A stretch of 64,000 nucleotides of DNA from Rebecca billardiae RCC1528. Lineage: Eukaryota; Haptophyta. The stretch covers positions 2,356,001-2,420,000 of the forward strand of contig OZ251227.1 in the NCBI GenBank assembly GCA_965240325.2, read 5' to 3'. The position numbers and the translations under genes are program-made. The notes beneath the pieces are model-generated. The model was given only the letters and a program-made list of their open reading frames with translations, made no database searches and was not told the DNA's origin. Positions 40,115-47,624 of the stretch are shown piece by piece; position 1 is the stretch's first letter; every line of letters starts with the position of its first letter.

Positions 40115-40918
40115 CTAGGCATGGCGCCCGTCATCGCATTCGACTGTCCGATACCATCCGACCACGCATTGGCGCGGCTCCACAGTTGGGAGCACCTCGT
40201 GCTCGACCCGATCAGAGCGCATGAGCACAAGCGTCCCGGCAGTCGGACTGACATCTTGGTACTCATCGTCGTCCAGAAACACGCGCAGCTGACCGCCCCA
40301 GCTCGCAGCATCCCAGGCAGGGTTGAGGTAGAGCAGCAGGGAGAGGGTGCGCCGCTCGCGCGTCTGTCCGCGCAAGAGCGAGCTGCCATCCTCCGGGGCG
40401 CGTCCGACGCGCAGCCAGCCCCCAGCAGGACGCGGGGTGTCTAAGTGACGCTCGTAGAAACCACCTGCCGGGTAGAGCAGGTACGCCACCTCGGTATGGA
40501 AGCGCGTGAGCGGCTCGACGTGCGCGAGCTGTGGCGCAGCATCCAGTGCCGTGCGCAGGCCTTCGAGCGCATCGCAGAGCGCAAGCCGGACGTCAATGGA
40601 GCCCGAGGCCGGAGGCGGTGGCGGGCGGAGTGAGCACATGCGCGATCGCCTCACCGACTCATCGCGCACCCGCGCCGTGCCTGCACCCACGCCTGCTTGC
40701 CTTGCCAAGCCGAGCTGATCGAGCGCAAGCGCATCAGCGCGCACAGCGGCAACATCGGCTGCCGGCAGCCAGTCGTGCACCACGCAGAAGCCATCACGCC
40801 CAGCAAGCGCGTCGAGCTCGGCGGCAGTGAGCCCACGCGGCTTGAACGCCGAGTACGGCCGTACGACCGTCAGCCCCGCGAGGGCCCACACGACGCGGAG
40901 CGTCAGTGCAGACCGCAT
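40115..40918 (-). CDS. 2-oxoglutarate/Fe(II)-dependent dioxygenase, prolyl 4-hydroxylase-like
   Basis: 267 aa, single exon. The double-stranded beta-helix carries the iron triad His158-x-Asp160 (YERHLDTPR) and His240 (DRVEHEVLPT), with Arg249 (EPRQCVVGWYRT) for 2-oxoglutarate. GGQLRVF and AGTLVLMRSD are the usual spacing landmarks of the 2OG-FeII_Oxy superfamily. Residues 1-23 (MRSALTLRVVWALAGLTVVRP) look like a signal peptide or anchor, pointing to the secretory pathway, where P4H relatives hydroxylate proline in cell-wall or matrix proteins. Substrate not deducible. Head-to-head with the Cys-rich protein gene, 112 bases apart. Confidence 0.85.
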   Translation of the reverse strand: MRSALTLRVVWALAGLTVVRPYSAFKPRGLTAAELDALAGRDGFCVVHDWLPAADVAAVRADALALDQLGLARQAGVGAGTARVRDESVRRSRMCSLRPPPPPASGSIDVRLALCDALEGLRTALDAAPQLAHVEPLTRFHTEVAYLLYPAGGFYERHLDTPRPAGGWLRVGRAPEDGSSLLRGQTRERRTLSLLLYLNPAWDAASWGGQLRVFLDDDEYQDVSPTAGTLVLMRSDRVEHEVLPTVEPRQCVVGWYRTVECDDGRHA

Positions 40919-41030
40919 CGTTCGCGCCCGATCTTTGACTGCTGCGTGCCGCTGTCGTCACTCGACAGCACATCGTTCTCACCAAAGCATGGCGTCGGCC
41001 TGGTGAATCCCAAGGGGGGCCGAAGCAAGG
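40919..41030. promoter_or_regulatory. Short bidirectional promoter with a dyad
   Basis: 112 bases separate two divergent start codons. A dyad GCTGTCG-TCACT-CGACAGC lies at 40951-40969. Function inferred from position only. Confidence 0.4.
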
Positions 41031-41765
41031 ATGTCCTCGACGGCGCAGAACGAGCGCCTGCGCCTCGCGATCACAACCCTCGGAGGGCTCACTGCTCTTT
41101 ACATCGTCTTTATCGTGGCCTGGTCGGCATGGGCCAACGCCAAGCTGGCCACACAAGGCCAAGCAGTCGCATTCAGCCTGCCTGGGGGCGGGCGCCAGTT
41201 TGGCTTCCAATGTGACAGTCGGACCCAGGACGTGAGACTCGACGTCTACACGATGGCCGCCTCCGAGGAAATCTGTACACAGCTCTGCCTGCCGAACGCA
41301 GCCCGCTATCTCGCCCAGGCAGCGCGTATCGGCTGGACGTTTGGAGGCAACTGCGGGCAGCACGGTTGCACGACGCCCGAAGGCCCGATGAGTGGCCCGG
41401 CAACATACGTCAACGGCCTGCAGCAGTTCTCTTTCCGATGCGCAAACTCGACAGAGGAAGAGGAAGTCCCTGAGGCCGGCCGCGAGAAGCGCAAACGGCT
41501 CACGAGCTGTGCTAATTTCGGCGCACTCACCACTGATGAGCTCACCAATGCAGCGCGGCGCGATGGCTCCGGATGGGCCTGCACGCAGTCGGGCCATTCG
41601 TGCTACAACATTGGCATCCCGCGCTCGCGCGGCTGCCCAGCCGGCTTCACGTGGCTTGGGCAATCGTGCTACAAGCCGTGCCCTCCTGACTACGAGCGCA
41701 TGTCGTTGTGCACTTGTCGAGCGTCAGAGTGGTCCATGCACTCTGCCAATCAGCATCACCATTGA
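41031..41765 (+). CDS. Cys-rich type II membrane protein with CxQxCLP motif
   Basis: 244 aa, single exon. A short basic tail and one membrane segment (LAITTLGGLTALYIVFIVAWSAW, about 12-34) place the rest outside or in the lumen. The ectodomain holds the CTQLCLPNAARYLAQAA... GGNCGQHGC module (about 80-112), which resembles the small secreted protein at 29176-29679, then an acidic/basic linker and a C-terminal Cys module: SGWACTQSGHSCYN, RGCPAGFTWLGQSCYKPC and CPPDYERMSLCTCR. The CPAGFTWLGQSCYKPCP pattern recurs in protist surface proteins as I recall, with no assigned function. Ends in a His run. Its partner promoter drives a 2OG oxygenase, so one may modify the other, which is speculation. 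Confidence 0.65.
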   Translation: MSSTAQNERLRLAITTLGGLTALYIVFIVAWSAWANAKLATQGQAVAFSLPGGGRQFGFQCDSRTQDVRLDVYTMAASEEICTQLCLPNAARYLAQAARIGWTFGGNCGQHGCTTPEGPMSGPATYVNGLQQFSFRCANSTEEEEVPEAGREKRKRLTSCANFGALTTDELTNAARRDGSGWACTQSGHSCYNIGIPRSRGCPAGFTWLGQSCYKPCPPDYERMSLCTCRASEWSMHSANQHHH

Positions 41766-42992
41766 TTCGATTGAGTGTCCGGCTGACGAGTGAGGGCCTG
41801 TGTGCGTCCGTCTTGAGTTCTAGCTAGTAGTCAGTATAAATAACCGTGCTGCACCACTTAAGTCGTGGCACTACCACTACCGGACCAGTAGTACGGGCCG
41901 AGTACACCGGGTGCGGCCGTGTATCCGACGAACCGTAAGGCACAGTGACCGAGTGCCTAGCTTGCCAGTACCGTCACACCCGCCTTAATCGCTACTGCTA
42001 GATGCGTCTCTTATTCTTAGTAAACTGTGAGTCACTATCTAGATAGAGTCGGCTCATCAACTTAGTTCACACAGCTGCTCAGAAACGCGTAGTAGTAGAG
42101 TTACTGTCGTATACGACTCGATGTTGCGGCCAGCCGAGGCCCTCACTCTGCCGAGGCTGCCGCGCGCTCCAGTCCGTCAAGTAATGAAGTAATATAGTCG
42201 TCCGCGCGTAACTGACTAACTACTAGCTGCTGCTACGGCTCTCTCTCTCGCGCGCGCGCTCGCTCTCTGACTCTCTCTCTCGGCTCTCTCTCTCTCTCTC
42301 CTAGTCGTCCCGTAGTACTACGGCCTAACGGCCTGCGCATACCCGCGCCGAGAGGCCGAGACGGACGCCGACGGACGTACCGCCCCGGGCCCGGCGAACG
42401 AACGGTCCGCGCCAGACTCGGGTCTGTCGCACTCTCACTCAGGCCGGAGACTGCACACAGTCGGAACTCTGCTGCAGTCAGCAGCTTGTCAAGCCGGCAG
42501 GAATCCGGCCGCGGGCCGAATATAATCCGCGACGTACTCACTGCTTAATAATAATATAACTATTAACTGATGCTGTAGTACTACCGAATTAAGTTTCATT
42601 CACTGTCACTTATTAATATCGTCCGCGATTCGTAGTAATTAATCAGAGTCCGACGGACCGTTGCTGACTCTGAGTGAAGTTGCTCGCGCACTGCATCATA
42701 TCGCGCGGACTCGTGTCTACAGTCTGGTCGCAGAACGCTGAACGGCAGAACGGCGCGGCTGAACTCATGGGAGTGAAGCCGCAGTGCCCGTGGCGCTGAA
42801 CGTCCCGTTGGCGTTGATTTGGATCGATGATGAGGCCCAGCGGCCTGCGGGCTGTCAGTCCGGATCCGCAGCCTGCGACAAGCATGGGCGGCGCTGCACG
42901 CGCACGCCGGCGGAGGTAATGCGCTCCCGGATCATGATGATCGTGATGTGGGCGGCGCCGCGGTACAACTTTGTTTGCACTCGCTCCCTGCC
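41766..42992. other. Gene-free spacer with CT microsatellite
   Basis: No gene. Lower-GC sequence rich in CTACTAG/GTACTAC words; a CTCTCT/CGCGCG simple repeat at 42235-42303; one copy of the dispersed GATGCGTCTCTTATTCTTAG motif at 42001-42028. Confidence 0.5.
42235..42303. repeat. CT-rich microsatellite
   Basis: Alternating CT runs interrupted by a CG run, directly visible. Confidence 0.85.
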
Positions 42993-44161
42993 TCACTCTG
43001 CGGTTGTCACCGCCAGTTCGGTGGTGGCATCGCGCGGGGCCGACTCTGGCTCCGCAGCCCGGGTCTCGCCGGCAGCATCCTCAGTGGCCGCAGGCTTGCC
43101 CGTCGCGTCCTTGGGCGGGAGGTACCGTGTCACCTTGGGCGGCACCTTCTGGAAGCGCTTCATCACGAAAGGCTGCGCGGCAGTGGGCGAGGGTGCAGCG
43201 CGCGTGGTGAGAGAGTGCCGCGCGCGTGCGCGACACGTCGATGGCACGCGAGAAGTACGGCGCGCACCTTCTTGCCCACCGTCGCCGACTCCGCTGGGCT
43301 GCTCAGCGTCGGGTCAAAGGGCTCGGCGGCCTGCTGCATGAGCTGCGCACCCCGCAACGCCTGGGGGCTTCGTTGCTTGGGCGTCGAGCGCGCGCGCGGC
43401 CGGCCGACGGCAGTCTTCGGGGCAGGCGAGGCAGCTGCCGCCTGCTCCTGCTCTAGGTGTTCCGCCACCCAGCTCCAGCGGTACGCCGACGAGATCAGGT
43501 CGACCATCGGCGTCGATGGCCTGCGCGGCGTCCGGGGTGCCCGGTCACACGGTGATGGGATGGGCGATGGTGATGACCGTGCACAACCGTGCAAGCCGCG
43601 CATGCAGGGCGGTGGCCGTCCTCGTGTCCACGCGTGCCAGGTAGCGGTGATGCGCGGCGCAGCGCTGCGCAGGACGCGGGCGCAAGCGGCGCACCGCGTA
43701 GATTTGCCATGGATGAAGTCGTCGGCGAGCGTGAACCTGCGGTCCTCGTGTGTTCCGATCTTCAGCCGAGCGTCGTGCGTCTTCCTGAAGTCGGTCTGCT
43801 GCTTTGCAGTGACCATGCCCGAAACGACGGCGTTCTTGTTCAGCGCCTTGAAGTCGCGGCCGGGCCGCGCGTGCGGGTTGGGCACATGCTCCATCCAGCT
43901 CATGATCATCTCACCCGTGCCCTCGTCCTCGCGGAACAACGCCTTCCCGTACGTGTGTTGCGGCCCTGGGAGGTTGAACGTCGTCTGCCTGACCTTGCCG
44001 AGCTCAGTCTTGACGAGCAGCGTGTTCGTCGCCTTCTTGTTGAAGTTGCCGATCATGGGCGTCGCGGGCACCACTGGCTGCGCCATTCTCGGCCGCAGAT
44101 GCTTTGGGAGCACCACGGGCGCCTCCATCCCCGTCTCCGCCGCGGGCGCGGTGGCCTCCAT
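42993..44161 (-). CDS. CFAP77: CFAP77-like ciliary microtubule inner protein
   Basis: Three exons: 44161-43695, 43520-43268, 43172-42993, giving 299 aa; introns 174 and 95 bp, GTGCG...CGCAG. The first join falls inside an Arg codon and restores KSTRPSTPMVDLI, matching the animal CFAP77 segment ISTRPSTPIFDLL, which strongly supports both gene and splice sites. Other matches: LPGPQHTYGKAL, ALNKNAVVSGMVTA and RKTHDARLK, in the same order as in animal CFAP77. CFAP77 sits in the lumen of axonemal doublet microtubules and stabilises the B-tubule seam. The C-terminal exon (KRFQKVPPKVTRYLPP then an acidic tail) is variable. It implies that the organism builds motile cilia or flagella. Confidence 0.85.
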
Positions 44162-44736
44162 TGCGAGACCGAAACGTCAGCACTCAGCGCGGCCGACGCG
44201 TAACAGCTAAAACTTGCGCCCAGCAGCGGACGAAAAATGAAATCCGCATTATTCAGAAAAATGCCAATCGCTGAGCAGCGCTGATTATTTTACGGCGGTC
44301 GTGATTTGCGTCGTCGCGGTTTTGCCCGCGCGCGGCTAGAAGGTAGTAGTGGAATACTAGGCTGTTCTGCCCCGCTCGTCCCGGGCGGGCGCGGCCGGCC
44401 CATCGGACAAAGGATCATGCGGGCACCACAGCATTCGGGACAAGGAGGCAACTCGGAGCCCCCGCTCGTGAGTCGTGGCAGTGAGTCAGTCGTGCCGGGC
44501 CGGCTGCGTTGACGACTGTGAGGCGGCTTGTAAGAGTGCTGCATAGTGTTGTTCGGCCCCGCGCGACCGTGCGCTCGAGGTCGGCGCGTTGTCATACAGG
44601 TAATGCAGCTGGCAAGGCCAACGCCGGTCATAGCACGCGGTTGGCAAGCCACCCGCGCGCCCTGCACGTGCTCGAGCTGCGGCATCATCGTCATCTCCGG
44701 CTGAGCTGCCATCGTCCCTGTCTAGTGCCGACAGCC
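44162..44736. other. Upstream region of CFAP77
   Basis: No gene. 44190-44290 is AT-rich immediately upstream of the CFAP77 start and may hold its promoter; the rest is GC-rich without a supportable frame. Confidence 0.4.
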
Positions 44737-45470
44737 GAAGGGCGAGCTCGAGCGGCGGCGCGCGGCCGCATCCGAGGCGAACGTCAGCGGATGTGCAGCG
44801 AGACGGTCCGATGCCAGCTGGACGATCATGGAGCAGTGCCTGTCCGTGCAGAGCTGGCCTTCGGCTCTGCGGCGGGCCGGCCGCTGCCCGGACGGACCGC
44901 GCACGACACGCCGCAGCGCTGGGACGAGTGCTGGCTGGACCATCCGAACGCCCGCGCTCGCGTCGCGCGAGCGAACGCTCGTCGACTTTGACGGCCTCCC
45001 TTTGCCCGCCGGCTCGACCGCCCCGACAACGCCGACGTCGCGAGCACACCATCACCCAAAGGCCGAGGCGAAGGCACGCCCGCCTCAACAGCAAGGCGGC
45101 GCTTTTCGTCGCGCCCAACGATGAAGGGCGAGCTCGAGCGGCGGCGCGCGGCTGCATCCGAGACGAACATCAGCGGACGTGCAGCAAGACGGTTCGATGC
45201 CAGCTGGACGATCATGGAGCAGAGCCGGCCGCTGCCGACGCGGACTGCACGACACGCCGCAGCGCTGGGACGAGTGCTGGCTGGACCATCCGAACGCCCG
45301 TGGCCGCGTCGCGCGAGCGAACGCTCGTCGACATCGACGGCCTCCCTGTGCCAGCCGGCTCGACCGCCCCGACAACGCCGACGTCGCGAGCGCACCACCC
45401 AAAGGCCGAGTGCGCCAGGCGGAAGTCGCGCCCGCCTTCGCTTTTCGTCGCGCCCGACCGGAGACCCGCG
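44737..45470. repeat. Diverged tandem duplication, period about 386 bp
   Basis: Copy 1 begins at 44737 and copy 2 at 45123 with the shared start GAAGGGCGAGCTCGAGCGG. Long matches follow (for example ATGCCAGCTGGACGATCATGG, then GCAGCGCTGGGACGAGTGC and CTCGACCGCCCCGACAACGC), interrupted by indels and mostly transition differences. Copy 2 is about 350 bp. No frame is clearly conserved. A shorter echo (GCTGAAGGGCGAGCTCGAGC) occurs at 46310 inside the possible coiled-coil gene, so these may be decayed exon duplicates of it. Confidence 0.8.
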
Positions 45471-45704
45471 CGAAAGTCCGGAGCGCGCGGCCCGGTGTTT
45501 CCACTGTTTGATTCCTTGCGGCGCCCGAGCGCGGCAGATGTCGATCTGGTGCTTAGTCCCGAAAAAGTCTGAAATTCCTCCGTCCCAGACCCGTCCCAGA
45601 CCGCGCACTTTTGCCCGAGCGAGCGAGTCGCGCTTTAGTAGAGTGCAGATGCTACTAGTAGTAGTAAAGTACAATCAAGCTCTAAGGTGTCATCACTGGT
45701 GATG

Positions 45705-45859
45705 ATGGCCCGCGGTGCAGGGCGGAGCGCGCAGCGTGGAGCCCGCTCCGTGGGCACTAACCACGTTTCAAAAAGATCTTTGATCAAAGAAAAAAGGGAC
45801 GGGGGACGATTTTCAGGGCTGGAGGAGACCGAATTTCGAATTTTGAGACCGCAAAGAGA
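45705..45859 (+). repeat. Dispersed repeat A, copy 1
   Basis: About 155 bases starting ATGGCCCGCGGTGCAGGGCG and including CCACGTTTCAAAAAGATCTT and AAAAAAGGGACGGGGG. A second copy is at 52076-52255. Each is open in one frame (43 or more residues, with EKRDGGRF and ETEFR in common), so it may be the end of a larger mobile element. Confidence 0.85.
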
Positions 45860-46089
45860 CATCCATTAGCGAGAAATTGGCACGTCCGGCTTGTTTGTAT
45901 TCAGAGGAATCAACGAAACCCACGTCCAAGTGTGCGAGGGTGGGTAATTGTGGGTAGACTGTGACCATGGTAAATAAGCACATGACCATATATATATAGT
46001 AAAACAAGCCTCGCTGCCGCTACTCTGAGGCGCGCGCCAGACACGGAGCGCGCGCACCAGTTGCGTCGCGCTGCGCACGGCCACGGAGC

Positions 46090-46829
46090 ATGCGCGACGA
46101 GATCGCGGCGGGGGCGGCGAGATCGCGGCGGGGGCGACGGGCAACAACCTGCCCGCGGGCGCGTTCGTCACTCGAGGAGCAGCGCGCAAGGGCGAGCCGA
46201 GTCCGGAGCACGCGAGCTCGTCGCTCGCCGCCCGGAGCAGAGCGCGCCGCTGCGAGCGAGCGCGGCGCGGCAGAGCTGATGAGCCGGATGCGCCCGGAGC
46301 TCGCGCGGCTGAAGGGCGAGCTCGAGCACGCGAGCTCGCGCCTCGACGCCGAGCGCGAGCTCCTCCTCAACTCGGTCGACGGCGGCGCGGAGGTGCAGCA
46401 GCGTGAGGACGAGCAGGAGCATCAGTGAAACGCGCGCCGGTTCCGGGTCGCGCAGCGGTGCCCAGCTGCCTGCCACGCGAGCGGCGGCCACGTGGCGCGA
46501 GGAGCTGCGTGGGGAAATCGCCGCGCGCGTCGACGCGGCGATCACCGGGCTGCAGGCCTCGGCAATCGACGCGGTGCGCACCCTCGCCGCCAGCCGCGAC
46601 GACTCCGCCGTCGAGCTGCAGCAGCTGCGCGCGCAGATGCCAGAAGTGCCGATGGGCGGCGGCGTATCAGCAGGCTGACGTGCACGAGCACGTGACACGC
46701 GGAGGCGCTAGGCGCCAAGCTGGCGAAGTGCGGCGCCGAGCTCGACGAGCTGAGCGACGCGGCAACGGACGCGCTGGGCGCCCGCGCCGCCATCGTCGCG
46801 GCGCCCTCCAGCAGCTCGAGCAGCTGTGG
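46090..46829 (+). CDS. Possible three-exon coiled-coil protein gene or its remnant
   Basis: Three adjacent frames encode Ala/Glu/Leu-rich heptad-like sequence: ELARLKGELEHASSRLDAE (exon near 46090-46388), EELRGEIAARVDAAITGLQ (about 46475-46635) and AKLAKCGAELDELSDAATD ending in a stop at 46827-46829 (from about 46713). GT and AG dinucleotides are placed so that these could join (GGAG|GTGCAG, CCCAG, CGCTAG), which would give a small coiled-coil protein. I could not fix the boundaries, and the neighbourhood contains duplicated fragments of the same sequence, so a pseudogene is equally likely. No family recognised. Confidence 0.3.
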
Positions 46830-47624
46830 ATAGTTGGCCGAGTCGAGGCGAACGCGGGTGTGACTCACAGTGTGAGTGAGCCGGCGCGCGGCTCAGCCTG
46901 CCGCTGGCAGCCGCCGTCTTCGAGGCCGACGCGGCGGAGGAGGCGGCGGGCGAGCACGGCGGCGCGGTGGAGCAGGCGCGCACGCGCGGCGGCAGGCGCG
47001 ACGCGCCGCTCGCCTCGTTCCACCGCCCCGAGCTCCGCTCGGTCGGTCTCGGTGCGAGGCTGCGCATCCGGCAGGCCGGGGCCAGCAGTGGCGCGCGCTC
47101 TCGCTCTGCCGGCACGAGCGACCAGCGGCCCGTCGTCGAGCGCATGGCGCAGGGCGAGTGCCTCAAGCAGGTGCGCCCGCTCGCGCGCACGCGCCGGCTC
47201 GCGCCGCGCTAGCGCCTCTCGCCCTGCCTGATGCGCGCGCGCGCCGGCCGCTAGTCCCCGCGGCGGCCCGCGGACCCGCGGCGACAGTCCTCGGCCCGCC
47301 GGCCCGGTGGGCGGCAGTGACTGAGTTGGCGGTGGCAGCTCAGGCGAACTGTTACACATGTCAGACTGAGACAGCAGCCGACGGAGGGTGCGCCGCGGGC
47401 CCCGAACTACGTTCGTTCTACGGAAAAAGACCGCGGAACGCGGTCATACTCATGGGTAGTACAGTAATAACTAGTAGTAGCAGGATTAGTTCTGACTGAG
47501 GCTCTGAATAATAAGTCCGGCTAAGACCTAAGACTATAAGAGACCGCGCGATGACGGTAGGATCGTCGTCGAGTTGATTAAATGATGAATGATGACGACT
47601 AGTTAGTCGACCATCCACCTTATT
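46830..47624. other. Spacer with palindromic repeat B
   Basis: GC-rich, then from 47440 lower-GC. No supported gene. Contains copy 1 of dispersed repeat B (47391-47447), about 180 bases beyond the sulfotransferase stop codon. Confidence 0.45.
47391..47447. repeat. Dispersed repeat B, copy 1, with 17-bp dyad
   Basis: About 57 bases ending in the dyad GACCGCG-GAA-CGCGGTC (47429-47445), preceded by CCGCGGGCCCC-GAACTACGTT. Copy 2 is at 53302-53360 with the same dyad and a diverged left part. Confidence 0.8.
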
